Assembly: GCF_009708215.1 (NCBI RefSeq)
Contig: NZ_CP046175.1
Span: 2,232,001 to 2,296,000, forward strand
Length of the DNA stretch: 64,000 bases
Source of the DNA: Occultella kanbiaonis
GTDB taxonomy: Bacteria > Actinomycetota > Actinomycetes > Actinomycetales > Beutenbergiaceae
Direction: 5' to 3'
Made by a program: the position numbers and the translations under genes. The first letter of the stretch is position 1. Every line of letters starts with the position of its first letter. Positions 34,233 through 45,138 of this stretch are shown in pieces. Below the pieces are notes generated by a model. The model saw only the letters and a list, made by a program, of their open reading frames with translations. It searched no databases and had not been told where the DNA came from.

Positions 34233-34238
34233 TAGACT
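34233..34238 (+). promoter_or_regulatory. -10-like TAGACT before the ABC-F gene (possible leaderless start)
   Basis: TAGACT ends seven bases before the GTG at 34246 and there is no Shine-Dalgarno sequence, so transcription could begin at the start codon. Confidence 0.45.
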
Positions 34239-34245
34239 GGTGCCA

Positions 34246-35844
34246 GTGATCATCGCGCAGGACGTCGAACTCCGGATCGGGGTTCGCCAGCTACTCAGCG
34301 GGGCAACCTTCCGCATCGACTCCGGTGACCGGATCGGCCTCGTGGGCCGCAACGGCGCCGGGAAGACCACGTTGACGAAGACCCTGGCCGGGGAGGGGCA
34401 ACCCACCGGAGGCACGATCACCCGGACCGGCGAGGTGGGCTACCTGCCGCAGGACCCACGGACCGGTGACCTGGACATGCTGGCCCGGGACCGAGTGCTC
34501 TCCGCGCGCAACCTGGACGAGGTGGTGCGCCGGATCCGCAAGGCCGAGGTGGACATGGCCAGCGAGGACGACGCCGTCCGCGAGAAGGCGATGAACCGCT
34601 ACACCCGGCTGGACGAGGAGTTCACTGCGCAGGGCGGTTGGGCCGCGGAGAGCGAGGCAGCGAGGATCACCTCGAACCTCGGCCTGCAGACCGGGGTGCT
34701 CGCGCAACCACTGGGCACGCTCTCGGGTGGTCAGCGCCGCCGGGTGGAACTGGCACGGATCCTGTTCTCCGACTCCGAGACGCTGCTCCTGGACGAGCCC
34801 ACGAACCACCTGGACGCGGACTCCATCGCCTGGTTGCGGGAGTTCCTCGCGTCCTACTCCGGCGGGTTCATCGTGATCAGCCACGCCACCGACCTGCTCC
34901 GCGCCACCGTGAACAAGGTGTTCCACCTGGACGCCAACCGGAGCGAGCTGGACGTCTACAACCTCGGCTGGGACGCGTACCTCGAACAGCGGGAGACCGA
35001 CGAACGGCGCCGCAAGCGCGAGCGCGCGAACGCCGAGAAGAAGGCCTCCACCCTGATGGTGCAGGCGGACAAGATGCGCGCCAAGGCCACCAAGGCAGTC
35101 GCCGCCCAGAACATGGCCCGCCGGGCCGAACGGATGCTCTCGGGCCTGGACGAGGTCCGCACCAAGGACCGGGTGGCGAAGCTGCGCTTCCCCGACCCCG
35201 CCCCGTGCGGGCGCACCCCGTTGCGCGCCGCGGGCTTGTCCAAGACCTACGGGTCGCAAGAGGTCTTCACCGACGTGGACCTGGCGATCGACCGCGGCAG
35301 CAAGGTGGTGGTGCTGGGCCTGAACGGTGCCGGGAAGACCACCCTGCTGCGGATCCTGGCCGGGGTGGAGGCCTCCGACACCGGGGAGGTGCAGCCCGGG
35401 CACGGGCTGAAGGTCGGTTACTACGCGCAGGAGCACGAGACCCTCGATACCGAGCGCACCGTGGTGGAGAACCTGCGCTCGGCGGCCCCGGACCTGAACG
35501 ACACCCAGGTCCGCAGCGTGCTCGGGTCGTTCCTGTTCTCCGGCGACGACGCGGACAAGCCCGCTCGGGTGCTCTCCGGCGGGGAGAAGACCCGCCTCGC
35601 GCTCGCGGTGCTGGTGGTGTCCTCGGCGAACGTGCTGCTGCTGGACGAGCCCACGAACAACCTCGACCCGGCCAGCCGCGAGGAGATCCTCGGCGCGCTG
35701 CGCTCGTTCACCGGTGCCGTGGTGCTGGTGACGCACGACGAGGGCGCCGTGGTGGCTCTCGAGCCGGAGCGGGTGCTCCTGCTGCCCGACGGCGACGAGG
35801 ACCACTGGAACGACGGTTACGTCGAGCTGGTCTCGCTGGCCTGA
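34246..35844 (+). CDS. ABC-F family ATPase (ribosome-associated type)
   Basis: 532 residues, two ABC domains and no membrane segments. Domain 1 has GRNGAGKTT, LSGGQRRRVELARIL and LLLDEPTNHLD; domain 2 has GLNGAGKTT, LSGGEKTRLALAVL and LLLDEPTNNLD. Between them a highly charged linker (ERRRKRERANAEKKAST..., about residues 245-310) corresponds to the P-site tRNA interaction motif region. ABC-F proteins act on ribosomes in translation or antibiotic protection; this one resembles the general actinobacterial type (cf. Rv1473) and need not give resistance. GTG 34246 is the start; the longer open frame overlaps the GNAT gene. Confidence 0.92.
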   Translation: MIIAQDVELRIGVRQLLSGATFRIDSGDRIGLVGRNGAGKTTLTKTLAGEGQPTGGTITRTGEVGYLPQDPRTGDLDMLARDRVLSARNLDEVVRRIRKAEVDMASEDDAVREKAMNRYTRLDEEFTAQGGWAAESEAARITSNLGLQTGVLAQPLGTLSGGQRRRVELARILFSDSETLLLDEPTNHLDADSIAWLREFLASYSGGFIVISHATDLLRATVNKVFHLDANRSELDVYNLGWDAYLEQRETDERRRKRERANAEKKASTLMVQADKMRAKATKAVAAQNMARRAERMLSGLDEVRTKDRVAKLRFPDPAPCGRTPLRAAGLSKTYGSQEVFTDVDLAIDRGSKVVVLGLNGAGKTTLLRILAGVEASDTGEVQPGHGLKVGYYAQEHETLDTERTVVENLRSAAPDLNDTQVRSVLGSFLFSGDDADKPARVLSGGEKTRLALAVLVVSSANVLLLDEPTNNLDPASREEILGALRSFTGAVVLVTHDEGAVVALEPERVLLLPDGDEDHWNDGYVELVSLA

Positions 35845-35862
35845 GCGGGTCGGGGCAGGCGC

Positions 35863-36732
35863 TCAGATGAACGTCAGCGCCCGCGCCAGCGCGGGATTGT
35901 CGTTGTCGGAGCGCCAGACGCAGTGCACCTGCACCGCGTGGTCGGGCATGTCCGAGACCTCGAGGTAGGTCACCGACGGCAGCTGCAGGGTGGCCACGGA
36001 CGACGGCACCAGCGCTACCCCGAGTCCCGCACCGACGAGCGCCAGCACGCTGTTCACCTGCGCGACGTGCTGGACGTAGCGCGGGGTGAGGTTCGCCTCC
36101 CGGAAAACCCCCGCCACCGTCTCGTAGAGGTAGCGAGCCTGGGCCGGGGCGTAGGTGACCACCGGGTGCGCGGCCACGTCCGAGAGCGTCGGGCGCAGAC
36201 CCGTGAACGGATGACCCGTCGGAACCGCCAGGACCATGGACTCGCTGGCGACCGGGCGCGCGGTGAGGGGCTCGGTCCGGGCGGGGCCGCGGGCCAGCCC
36301 GACATCGATCTCGCCGGCGAGCAGCGCCTCTACCTGCTCACCCGTGACCATCTCGGTGAGGATCAGGTCGACGTCCGGCAGCTGCTCGGCGAGCGTGCTC
36401 GCCCAGGGGCCGAGCACGGTCATCGCAGAGACGGCCGTGAAGGCGATCCGCACCGTGCCGGTTGTCCCGTCCGCGGCGCTCCGGGCGCGCAGTCGCGCCG
36501 TCTCCGCCCGGGCCAGGAGCCGGCGCGACTCCTCCAGGAAGACCCGGCCGGCCGGGGTCGGGCGCGCGCCCCGGTGGTGGCGCACGAGGAGCTCGACGCC
36601 GACGTCCCGCTCGAGCTTGCGCACCTGCCGGCTCAGTGGGGGCTGCGTCATCCGCAGGCGGTCGGCCGCGCCCGCGAAGCTGCCCTCCTCGGCGACGGCG
36701 ACGAAACCCACGAGCTGATCGAGCGTGTACAT
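35863..36732 (-). CDS. LysR-type transcriptional regulator (likely of glucarate genes)
   Basis: 289 residues. An N-terminal winged HTH ([39 protein letters not shown]) and a C-terminal periplasmic-binding-protein-like effector domain. ATG 36732 is preceded by GAGGACGGAGAT and followed by YTLDQLVGF, the usual LysR beginning; an in-frame start 51 bases upstream is less likely. It is divergent from kdgD with a 119-base gap that carries a GTATC-N4-GATAC dyad. By the usual LysR layout it should regulate kdgD-gudD in response to glucarate or a catabolite. Confidence 0.92.
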   Translation of the reverse strand: MYTLDQLVGFVAVAEEGSFAGAADRLRMTQPPLSRQVRKLERDVGVELLVRHHRGARPTPAGRVFLEESRRLLARAETARLRARSAADGTTGTVRIAFTAVSAMTVLGPWASTLAEQLPDVDLILTEMVTGEQVEALLAGEIDVGLARGPARTEPLTARPVASESMVLAVPTGHPFTGLRPTLSDVAAHPVVTYAPAQARYLYETVAGVFREANLTPRYVQHVAQVNSVLALVGAGLGVALVPSSVATLQLPSVTYLEVSDMPDHAVQVHCVWRSDNDNPALARALTFI

Positions 36733-36764
36733 CTCCGTCCTCCCCACCCAGGTATGCCCTTTGT

Positions 36765-36778
36765 GTATCGCACGATAC
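36765..36778. promoter_or_regulatory. Dyad GTATC-GCAC-GATAC between lysR and kdgD
   Basis: A perfect 5-bp dyad with a 4-base centre, AT-richer than its surroundings, 33 bases upstream of the LysR start. It is a candidate LysR-regulator binding site. It does not have the exact T-N11-A spacing. Confidence 0.45.
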
Positions 36779-36788
36779 TTCATTGGAC

Positions 36789-36819
36789 TTGGACGGGTAT
36801 GGCTCGGGCGGCGTAGGTT
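36789..36819 (+). promoter_or_regulatory. Possible kdgD promoter (TTGGAC-N19-TAGGTT)
   Basis: TTGGAC at 36789 and TAGGTT at 36814 with a long 19-base spacer, between the dyad and the kdgD ATG. The poor spacing would suit an activator-dependent promoter. Confidence 0.3.
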
Positions 36820-36851
36820 CGACCCGACGACCTACCTCTCGGAGCGCAGAC

Positions 36852-37808
36852 ATGAACACCTCACGTTTCTCCCCGCCGGAGCTACGGACCCGACTCGGAT
36901 CAGGACTGCTCTCCTTCCCGGTCACACACACGGCACCGGACCTGGGCTTCGACGAGGCCGGCTACCGCGAGCACGTCGCCTGGCAGGCCGGCTTCGGCCC
37001 GGCCGGCCTGTTCGCGGCCGGTGGCACGGGGGAGATCTTCGCGCTGACTCCGGACGAGGTGCCCCGGGTGGTGCGGGCCGCCGTCGCGTCGGTACCGGAG
37101 GAGGTGCCCATCGTCGCGCCGGCGGCGTACGGCACGGCGCAGGCGGTGGCGATGGCGGTGGACGCGGAGGCCGCGGGTGCCGACGGGATCCTGTTGTTCC
37201 CGCCGTACCTCGTCCAGGTGAGCGAGGCGGGTCTGGTCGCGCACGTGCGTGCCGTGTGTGCCGCGACGTCACTGGGCGTCATCGTCTACCACCGGGCCAA
37301 CGCCCGTTTCACCGCCGCGGCCGTGGCCACGCTCGCGCAGACGTGCCCCAACCTCATCGGCTTCAAGGACGGCGTCGGCGACGTGGACCTGATGACCCGG
37401 CTGTGCCACGGCACCGAGGACCTGCTCCTCATCGGGGGGCTCCCGACGGCCGAGGTGTACGCCCTCCCGTACCTCGAGCTCGGGGTGCGCACCTACTCCT
37501 CGGCCATGTTCAACTTCATCCCGGAGTTCGCTCTCGCGTTCCACCGGGCGGTGCTCGCCCGTGACCGCGCGGAGGTGGCCCGGCGGCTGCGGGAGTTCGT
37601 GCTGCCCTACCTCGAGATCCGCGACCGGAGCGAGGGCTATGCGGTCTCGATCGTGAAGGCGGGCATGACCGCAGTCGGGCGCCCGGCGGGTCCGGTGCGC
37701 GGCCCGCTGCTGGATCTCGGACCGGACGACCTCGCGGACCTCGCCGCGCTCATCGAGAGCGCCGTGCACCCGGACGAGGCGCGGACCGCGTCCTCGGTGA
37801 CGCGGTGA
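36852..37808 (+). CDS. kdgD: 5-dehydro-4-deoxyglucarate dehydratase
   Basis: 318 residues, a class I aldolase-like TIM barrel of the DHDPS/NAL family. Converts 5-keto-4-deoxyglucarate to 2-oxoglutarate semialdehyde with loss of water and CO2. The Schiff-base lysine is in [10 protein letters not shown] (K172) and the catalytic tyrosine in [11 protein letters not shown]. The early LLSFPVTHT and [12 protein letters not shown] motifs are those of KdgD rather than dihydrodipicolinate synthase. ATG 36852 is chosen; the upstream open frame lies across the LysR gene. Its stop overlaps gudD (GTGA). Confidence 0.93.
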   Translation: MNTSRFSPPELRTRLGSGLLSFPVTHTAPDLGFDEAGYREHVAWQAGFGPAGLFAAGGTGEIFALTPDEVPRVVRAAVASVPEEVPIVAPAAYGTAQAVAMAVDAEAAGADGILLFPPYLVQVSEAGLVAHVRAVCAATSLGVIVYHRANARFTAAAVATLAQTCPNLIGFKDGVGDVDLMTRLCHGTEDLLLIGGLPTAEVYALPYLELGVRTYSSAMFNFIPEFALAFHRAVLARDRAEVARRLREFVLPYLEIRDRSEGYAVSIVKAGMTAVGRPAGPVRGPLLDLGPDDLADLAALIESAVHPDEARTASSVTR

Positions 37809-39172
37809 CCGGCGTGGAGGCGGCGCCCACGCCGTCGGGCCACGTCGGCGCCTTGCCCGTGATCACGCACATGCGGGTGGTTCCCGTGGCCGGCCGGGAC
37901 AGCATGCTGCTGAACCTCTCCGGAGCGCACGGGCCGTACTTCACCCGCAACATCGTGGTGCTCACCGACTCGGACGGACGCACCGGCGTCGGCGAGGTGC
38001 CCGGTGGGCAACAGATCACCCGGGTCCTCGAGGACTCGGTCGACCTGGTCGTGGGCCGCCCGGTGGCTCGCCATCACTCGGTGCTGCGCGACATCAGGGC
38101 CCGGTTCGCCCAGCTGGACGCCGGTGGTCGTGGCGCCCAGACGTTCGACCTGCGGGTCGCAATCCACGCCGTCACCGCCGTGGAGGCCGCCCTGCTGGAT
38201 CTGCTCGGCCAGTTCCTCGAGGTGCCCGTCGCCGCGTTGCTCGGTGAGGGCCAACAGCGCGACCGGGTGCCCGTGCTCGGCTACCTCTTCTTCGTCGGCG
38301 ACCGGGCCCGCACGGACCTGGCCTACGCGGCCGGCACCGACGCCGACGACGACTGGCTGCGGCTGCGTCACGAGGAGGCCATGACGCCCGGCGCCGTGGT
38401 GGCGCTGGCGAAGGCGGCGCAGGCCCGGTACGGCTTCAGCGACTTCAAGCTCAAGGGTGGCGTCCTGCCCGGTGACGAGGAGGCGGAGGTCGTGACCGCC
38501 CTGGCGCGGGAGTTCCCCCGGGCGCGGATCACGATCGACCCCAACGGCGGCTGGCTCCTGGATGACGCGGTCCGGCTCGGCCGCGGGCTGCGCGACGTCC
38601 TGGCCTACGCGGAGGACCCGTGCGGAGCGGAGGACGGCTACTCCGGCCGCGAGACCATGGCCGAGTTCCGTCGCGCGACCGGCCTGCGGACCGCCACGAA
38701 CATGGTCGCCACGGACTGGCGCCAGTTCGGCCATGCGGTGCGCTCCTCCTGCGTCGACATCCCGCTGGCGGACCCGCACTTCTGGACCATGAACGGCTCC
38801 GTGCGGGTGGCCCAGATCTGTGCTGCCTGGGGTCTGACCTGGGGCTCGCACTCCAACAACCACTTCGACATCTCACTGGCCATGTTCACCCAGGTGGCGG
38901 CGGCGGCGCCGGGTGAGATCACCGCCATCGACACCCACTGGATCTGGCAGGACGGGCAACACCTCACGTCGAACCCGCTCCGGATCGCCGACGGAGCCAT
39001 CGCGGTGCCGGACCGTCCGGGGCTCGGCGTCGATCTGGACCTCGACGCGCTGGCCGCGGCCCACGAGCTCTACCTCGCCGAAGGGCTCGGAGCCCGCGAC
39101 GACGCCACCGCCATGCAGTACCTCGTCCCGGGATGGACGTTCGACCCGAAGCGTCCGGCGCTGAGCCGCTGA
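37805..39172 (+). CDS. gudD: Glucarate dehydratase
   Basis: 455 residues, enolase superfamily. Dehydrates D-glucarate (and L-idarate) to 5-keto-4-deoxyglucarate, the KdgD substrate. Catalytic and metal sites are visible: the K-x-K motif in DFKLKGG, metal ligands in ITIDPNGGW and [20 protein letters not shown], and the general base His in [14 protein letters not shown] start overlaps kdgD by four bases. No sugar-acid transporter and no 2-oxoglutarate semialdehyde dehydrogenase is adjacent, so the pathway depends on genes elsewhere. Confidence 0.94.
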   Translation: MTGVEAAPTPSGHVGALPVITHMRVVPVAGRDSMLLNLSGAHGPYFTRNIVVLTDSDGRTGVGEVPGGQQITRVLEDSVDLVVGRPVARHHSVLRDIRARFAQLDAGGRGAQTFDLRVAIHAVTAVEAALLDLLGQFLEVPVAALLGEGQQRDRVPVLGYLFFVGDRARTDLAYAAGTDADDDWLRLRHEEAMTPGAVVALAKAAQARYGFSDFKLKGGVLPGDEEAEVVTALAREFPRARITIDPNGGWLLDDAVRLGRGLRDVLAYAEDPCGAEDGYSGRETMAEFRRATGLRTATNMVATDWRQFGHAVRSSCVDIPLADPHFWTMNGSVRVAQICAAWGLTWGSHSNNHFDISLAMFTQVAAAAPGEITAIDTHWIWQDGQHLTSNPLRIADGAIAVPDRPGLGVDLDLDALAAAHELYLAEGLGARDDATAMQYLVPGWTFDPKRPALSR

Positions 39173-39242
39173 GCAGCTGAGCCGCTTTGCCCTGCGCAGG
39201 AGCGGCCGGTTCGGATCCGATCGCCGACCGACCAGGGCGACG

Positions 39243-40193
39243 TCAGGCCCGGTGCCGCAACTGCCCGTCGATGAGGGCGTCCTCCTCCTCCTCGGCGCTG
39301 CGGCGGCGGTCCCGGGCCACGTGCGGGCTCGGCCCGCTCGGGCCGGAGCTCGGACCGTCGGCCGGGGCGGGACCGGAGCCGGAACTCTCGACCGCCTCGC
39401 GGCGGGCGAGGATGACCGTGCCCACCAGGGCTCCGATCCCGAAGATCCACCACTGGAACGCGTACGAGAGGTGGTTCCCCAGGTCCGCGGCCGGCCGCGG
39501 GAGCATGCTCGGGGGTGAGGCCGTGGTCGGTGACTCGACCGCGAGCACGCCGTAGGCCCCGGTGACCAGCTCGCCGTCGCCGCCAACCGCAGGGTTGCCC
39601 GAGGCGCCGTCGCCGATCGTCGCGGCCAGCACCTGTGCCGGCGCGAGGCCGTAGACCTGCCCGTCCGGGGCGTCCCTGTCGGTGGTCGGCTCCGCGGGGC
39701 GCAGGCGCACGGTGAGCGTGACGTCGCCGCTGGGGACCTCCTGCTGCGCACCGTGGTCGGTGAACGTGTCCGTGGCGTACCAGCCGCGGTCGACGGTCAG
39801 CAGCCAGGTGCCGCCGTCGGCCAGCTCCACGGCGAAGACGGCGGCCACGTGGTCGGCGGGACTGCCCCCGATCGGACGCTGCGGCAGCACCACGGAGGGG
39901 TGCGGGGCGTCGGTGAGGTAGTGACCGGTCACGGTCACCGGGGTCCAGGTCTGCGACGTGGCCAGTACCGTGCCCGGCGAGGGGAGGACCTCCTCGATAC
40001 CGACCGGGGCGGACTCGTAGTTCGCCTCGACCAGCTCGATCGCGGCGGCCTTGCCCTGGTAGCGGGTCAGCTGCCAGTAGCCCAGGGCCGTGCAGGCGAG
40101 CGCGACGACGAGGGCGACGGCCACGGTGCCCGCCCACCGGCCGCTCAGCAGGAACCCGTACCGTCCCTGCATCCGGTTCGTCTCAGCACTCAC
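39243..40193 (-). CDS. SURF1 family cytochrome oxidase biogenesis protein
   Basis: 316 residues. SURF1 helps assemble heme-copper oxidase. The topology is typical: an N-terminal transmembrane helix (VALVVALACTALGYWQLTRYQGK, including the family's G-x-W-Q-x-x-R motif), a large external domain, and a C-terminal helix (YAFQWWIFGIGALVGTVILARR). The extreme C-terminus is a Pro/Ser/Glu-rich cytoplasmic tail. GTG 40193 overlaps the stop of the upstream gene (GTGA), which favours it over ATG 40172. Confidence 0.9.
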   Translation of the reverse strand: MSAETNRMQGRYGFLLSGRWAGTVAVALVVALACTALGYWQLTRYQGKAAAIELVEANYESAPVGIEEVLPSPGTVLATSQTWTPVTVTGHYLTDAPHPSVVLPQRPIGGSPADHVAAVFAVELADGGTWLLTVDRGWYATDTFTDHGAQQEVPSGDVTLTVRLRPAEPTTDRDAPDGQVYGLAPAQVLAATIGDGASGNPAVGGDGELVTGAYGVLAVESPTTASPPSMLPRPAADLGNHLSYAFQWWIFGIGALVGTVILARREAVESSGSGPAPADGPSSGPSGPSPHVARDRRRSAEEEEDALIDGQLRHRA

Positions 40194-40436
40194 GTCGGCT
40201 CGTCGGGGCTCACTCGAGGCTCCGATCCACCCACGCCCGACTCCGGCGGCAGGTCCGCCACCGGGATGGTCTCGCGCAGGAACGAGCGGGCGCCGAGGAA
40301 GTTCTCCAGGTGGACGCGGTGGTCCGGGCACGCGAGCCAGGTCTTGCGCCGGTCCGCGGTGTGCAGCTTCGGGTTGTTCCACCGCAGCGCCCACGCAGCC
40401 TCCTGGCGGCAGCCCTTCGCGCTGCAGACGAGGTGC

Positions 40437-40444
<8 letters not shown>
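40190..40444 (-). CDS. Conserved small Cys/His protein
   Basis: 84 residues. The core has CSAKGCRQEAAWALRWNNPKLH and WLACPDHRVHLENFL, giving a C-x4-C ... C-x2-H pattern that could bind zinc. Similar actinobacterial proteins are often found beside SURF1 and are of unknown function, some databases giving them the misleading name acetone carboxylase. The ATG at 40444 overlaps the end of the DUF3099 gene and the stop overlaps the SURF1 start, so all three genes form one tightly coupled unit. Confidence 0.8.
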
Positions 40445-41595
<1,151 letters not shown>

Positions 41596-41679
41596 CCGCG
41601 GGGCCCCAAGGGCCCAACAACGACAACCACCCGACGCACCACACACAGGCACCACAGACACAGCACAGGAGACGCAGGC

Positions 41680-42447
41680 ATGGGACTGCTCGAGGGTAAG
41701 AAGCTACTGATCACCGGCGTGCTCATGGAGAGCTCGATCGCGTTCACGGTCGCCAGGCTCGCGCAGGAGCAGGGCGCCGAGGTGGTGCTCAGCTCGTTCG
41801 GCCGCCAGTTCAAGCTCACCCAGGCGATCGGGCGCCGGCTGCCCGCGCCCGCACCGGTGGTGCAGTTGGACGTCACCGACGACGACGACCTCGCCGCCCT
41901 GGCCGACCGGGTCGGCGAGCACGTGGACTCCCTGGACGGCGTGCTGCACTCGATCGGGTTCGCGCCGCAGAGCGTGATGGGCGGCAACTTCCTCACCGGG
42001 CAGTGGGCGGACGTCGCCACCGCCCTCGAGGTCTCCGCGTTCTCCCTGAAGTCGCTCGCGGTCGCGGCCAAGCCGCTGCTCGGCGCGGGTTCCTCGATCG
42101 TCGGTCTCACGTTCGACGCCCAGTTCGCCTGGCCGGTCTACGACTGGATGGGCGTGGCCAAGGCCGCGTTCGAGTCGACGGCCCGCTACCTGGCCCGGGA
42201 CCTCGGGCCGGACGGCATCCGGGTGAACCTCGTCTCGGCCGGGCCGCTGCGCACCACCGCGGCCAAGTCGATCCCGGGGTTCGAGGCGATGGAGGGCGGC
42301 TGGCCCACCCGTGCCCCGCTGGGCTGGGACGTCAACGACGCCGAACCCACGGCCCGCACGATCGCCGCCCTGCTCTCGGACTGGATGCCGGCGACCACCG
42401 GAGAGATCGTTCACGTCGACGGTGGCGTGCATGCCATGGGACTCTAG
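41680..42447 (+). CDS. fabI: Enoyl-ACP reductase FabI (InhA-like)
   Basis: 255 residues. NADH-dependent last step of the fatty-acid elongation cycle. The InhA/FabI variants of the SDR motifs are present: LLITGVLMESSIAFTVARLA, HSIGFAPQ, DFxAQFAWPVYDWMGVAKAA-type catalytic Tyr-x6-Lys (in VYDWMGVAK), and AAGPLRTTAAKSIPG-like substrate loop. Preceded by GGAGACGCAGGC. The gap of 84 bases after fabG carries a CA-rich tract (CACACACAGG-like) but no terminator, so cotranscription is likely. Confidence 0.94.
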   Translation: MGLLEGKKLLITGVLMESSIAFTVARLAQEQGAEVVLSSFGRQFKLTQAIGRRLPAPAPVVQLDVTDDDDLAALADRVGEHVDSLDGVLHSIGFAPQSVMGGNFLTGQWADVATALEVSAFSLKSLAVAAKPLLGAGSSIVGLTFDAQFAWPVYDWMGVAKAAFESTARYLARDLGPDGIRVNLVSAGPLRTTAAKSIPGFEAMEGGWPTRAPLGWDVNDAEPTARTIAALLSDWMPATTGEIVHVDGGVHAMGL

Positions 42448-42451
42448 GTCC

Positions 42452-42991
42452 ATGAACGAGTCAGCTTCTGAGCGGCACCTGATCCTGCTCCGGCACGCGC
42501 AGGCGGAGCACTCGGCACCGACCGACTACGACCGGGTCCTGACCGTCACCGGACGGGCCCAGGCCACGGTCGTCGGTCAGCGGATCGCGGAGCGGGACAT
42601 CGTGCCGGACCTGGTGCTGTGCTCGGCGGCCGTTCGAGCCCGGCAGACCTGGCAGTTGGCCGCGGCGGCCCTCGGCGATGCTGCCGAGGCCATCGAGGTC
42701 ACCTACTCCGACGACCTCTACAGCGCCGATGTCGACGAGATCCTGGACCTGCTGCGGGCGGTCGCGCCCGAGGTGGTCCGGGTCCTGGTGGTCGGGCACG
42801 AGCCGGTGCTCTCCGGAGCCGCACACCGGCTCGCCGGCCCGAAGTCGCAGGAGTCCGCGGCGCTGCGGGTACGCACCGGGATCTCGACGGCGACCGCGGC
42901 GTTCCTGGAGTTCAACGCGCCCTGGTCGACGCTCACGGACCGCTCCGCGGTGCTGACCGGGTTGTCGACGGCTCCGACGCCCGTCGAGTAG
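42452..42991 (+). CDS. sixA: SixA-type phosphohistidine phosphatase
   Basis: 179 residues. Histidine phosphatase superfamily: LILLRHAQAEHS carries the nucleophilic His (RHx motif) and VLVVGHEPVL the second catalytic His. Small size and absence of extra domains fit SixA rather than phosphoglycerate mutase. Starts five bases after the fabI stop, so it probably shares the transcript. The partner histidine kinase, if any, is not in the window. Confidence 0.88.
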   Translation: MNESASERHLILLRHAQAEHSAPTDYDRVLTVTGRAQATVVGQRIAERDIVPDLVLCSAAVRARQTWQLAAAALGDAAEAIEVTYSDDLYSADVDEILDLLRAVAPEVVRVLVVGHEPVLSGAAHRLAGPKSQESAALRVRTGISTATAAFLEFNAPWSTLTDRSAVLTGLSTAPTPVE

Positions 42992-43031
42992 GTCGGTCGC
43001 TCGGGACCGGGTCAGTTCTCGTCGGGACCGG

Positions 43032-43721
43032 TCAGCTCTCGTCGAGCAGGGCCAGCACCGCGTCCAGGCGCGGCCCGGGCAGGGCGACGTCGGCCTGGGC
43101 GGCCACCACCGGCTTCGCCGCGAAGGCGACCCCGAGCCCGGCGGCGGCGATCATGTCGAGGTCGTTCGCGCCGTCGCCCACCGCGACCGTGTCGGCGAGG
43201 TCGATACCCTCGGCGGCCGCGAACTCGCGCAGGTGCCGAGCCTTCGCGGCCCGGTCCACGATCGGGCCGCTGACGCGGCCGGTGAGCACCCCGCCGTCGG
43301 CCTCGAGCCGGTTCGCCCGGACCAGGGTGATGCCGGCCTGGGCGGCGATCGGGTCGACGATCTCGTGGAAGCCGCCGGAGACCAGGGCGACCGGCCAGCC
43401 GCGCGCGAGTAGTTCGCGCACCAGCTCGAGGGCGCCCGGTGCGGTGCGCACCTGCGCGCGGACCTCGTCCAGGACCGACGCCGGTAGCCCGGCGAGCGTG
43501 GCGACGCGCTCGGTCAGCGACCGGGCGAAGTCGAGCTCGCCACGCATGGCCCGCTCGGTGATGGCCGCGACGAGGTCGCCGGTACCGGCGTGCGCCGCGA
43601 TCAGGTCGATCTGCTCGGCGGTGATGAACGTGGAGTCCACGTCCATGACCACCAGCCGGCGGCGAGAACTCGGCGTCGTCGGTCCGGTCGGCCCAGTCGG
43701 TCCGGTCGGCGTGGTCGGCAT
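43032..43721 (-). CDS. serB: Phosphoserine phosphatase SerB
   Basis: 229 residues. Last step of serine synthesis. HAD motif I is VVMDVDSTFITAEQID, motif II LVSGGFHEIV, and motif III/IV VAVGDGANDLDMIAAAG; the C-terminal AKPVVAAQADV matches SerB. It lacks the N-terminal ACT domains of mycobacterial SerB2, so feedback control by serine is likely absent. The N-terminus has a short Gly-Pro-Thr repeat (PTGPTGPTGPT) before the fold. ATG 43721 is the chosen start. Convergent with sixA. Confidence 0.92.
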   Translation of the reverse strand: MPTTPTGPTGPTGPTTPSSRRRLVVMDVDSTFITAEQIDLIAAHAGTGDLVAAITERAMRGELDFARSLTERVATLAGLPASVLDEVRAQVRTAPGALELVRELLARGWPVALVSGGFHEIVDPIAAQAGITLVRANRLEADGGVLTGRVSGPIVDRAAKARHLREFAAAEGIDLADTVAVGDGANDLDMIAAAGLGVAFAAKPVVAAQADVALPGPRLDAVLALLDES

Positions 43722-43790
43722 GGGGCAATCATGCCGTAGCCGCCCACCCGGGCGGACCCGCATGGCGAGGACGCGTGCCCGGATGCGTGC

Positions 43791-45035
43791 TCAGACGGCG
43801 GTGACCCGGGTGCCCTTCGGAACCACGGTGACCCCGGCGGGCGTCACCGCGAAGCCGCGGCTGGCGTCGAGCTCGGCGTCGACCCCCACCGTGGCACCGG
43901 CCTCGATCTCCACGAACTTGTCCACGATCGCCTTGTTCACCTGTGCCCGCCGGTGCACCTGGACACCGTCCATGAGCACCGAGTCCGCGACCGAGGACCA
44001 GGAATTCACGCGGGTCCCGGGGGACAGGATCGAGCCGGACACCTCGCCACCGGAGACGACGACGCCGGGGGAGATGATCGAGTCGTGCGCCTGGCCGATC
44101 CGGTCGGCGGACGCGTGCACGAACTTCGCCGGCGGCAGACCCACGTACCCGGTATGCAGCGGCCAGTTGTCGTTGTAGAGGTTGAACACCGGCTCGACGG
44201 CGATGAGGTCCTTGTTCGCCTCGTAGTAGGCGTCGAGGGTTCCGACGTCGCGCCAGTAGTCACGGTCCCGGTCGGTGGAGCCGGCGACGTCGTTGTGGAT
44301 GAAGTCGTACAGGCCGCACTGCCCGCGGTCGACGAAGTACGGCACGATGTCGCCGCCCATGTCGTGGCGGGAGGCGGTCGACGCGGCGTCCTTGGTGACG
44401 GCGTCCAGCAGCGCGTCCGCGTTCATCACGTAGTTGCCCATGGAGGCCAGGACCTCCTGCGGGGAGTCCGCCAGGCCGACCGGGTCGGCCGGCTTCTCGA
44501 GGAACTCGGCGATCCGCAGCGGGTCGGACGCGTCCGCGGAGATCACCCCGAACTGGTCGGCGAGGCCGATCGGCTGCCGGATCCCGGCGACGGTCATCTC
44601 CGCGCCGGAGGCGATGTGGGAGGCGACCATCTGGGAGAAGTCCATCCGGTACACGTGGTCGGCGCCCACCACGACCACGATGTCGGGACGCTCGTCGTCC
44701 ATGATGTTCAGGGACTGGTAGATCGCGTCGGCGCTGCCGAGGAACCAGTTCTTGCCGACCCGCTGCTGCGCCGGGACCGGGGCCACGTAGTTGCCGAGCA
44801 GGTGGGACATCCGCCAGGTCTTCGCGATGTGGCGGTCCAGTGAGTGCGACTTGTACTGCGTCAGCACCACGACCTTGAGGTAGCCGGAGTTCACGACGTT
44901 GGACAAGGCGAAATCGATGAGGCGGTAGATGCCGCCGAACGGGACCGCTGGCTTGGCGCGATCAGCCGTCAGTGGCATCAATCGCTTACCTTCTCCACCG
45001 GCCAGGACGATCGCGAGAACTCGTGGTGCTGCCAT
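43791..45035 (-). CDS. glgC: Glucose-1-phosphate adenylyltransferase
   Basis: 414 residues. Makes ADP-glucose for glycogen synthesis. N-terminal nucleotidyltransferase motif [24 protein letters not shown], then [26 protein letters not shown], and a C-terminal left-handed beta-helix ([17 protein letters not shown]). I take ATG 45035 because a TATGGT sits exactly seven bases before it and there is no Shine-Dalgarno sequence; ATG 45047 is the alternative. Divergent from glgA(M), as in Rv1213/Rv1212c. Confidence 0.95.
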   Translation of the reverse strand: MAAPRVLAIVLAGGEGKRLMPLTADRAKPAVPFGGIYRLIDFALSNVVNSGYLKVVVLTQYKSHSLDRHIAKTWRMSHLLGNYVAPVPAQQRVGKNWFLGSADAIYQSLNIMDDERPDIVVVVGADHVYRMDFSQMVASHIASGAEMTVAGIRQPIGLADQFGVISADASDPLRIAEFLEKPADPVGLADSPQEVLASMGNYVMNADALLDAVTKDAASTASRHDMGGDIVPYFVDRGQCGLYDFIHNDVAGSTDRDRDYWRDVGTLDAYYEANKDLIAVEPVFNLYNDNWPLHTGYVGLPPAKFVHASADRIGQAHDSIISPGVVVSGGEVSGSILSPGTRVNSWSSVADSVLMDGVQVHRRAQVNKAIVDKFVEIEAGATVGVDAELDASRGFAVTPAGVTVVPKGTRVTAV

Positions 45036-45042
45036 GGTCTGA

Positions 45043-45048
45043 ACCATA
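45043..45048 (-). promoter_or_regulatory. -10-like TATGGT before glgC (possible leaderless start)
   Basis: On the minus strand TATGGT is followed by seven bases (TCAGACC) and then the glgC ATG at 45035. No ribosome-binding site is present, so the mRNA may start at the A of the ATG. Confidence 0.5.
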
Positions 45049-45138
45049 GGGTGAGGCGAGGGTTCCCACCATTGCTTGCCGTGGTTTGTCACCAGCAGTT
45101 CCGCCCGGGGCCCGGCACCGAACCGGAAGGAGAGCGGG

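Noticed and set aside
34246-35844. Dedicated antibiotic-resistance ABC-F gene
   Set aside because: Sequence and context match the general housekeeping actinobacterial ABC-F type; nothing in the neighbourhood indicates resistance.
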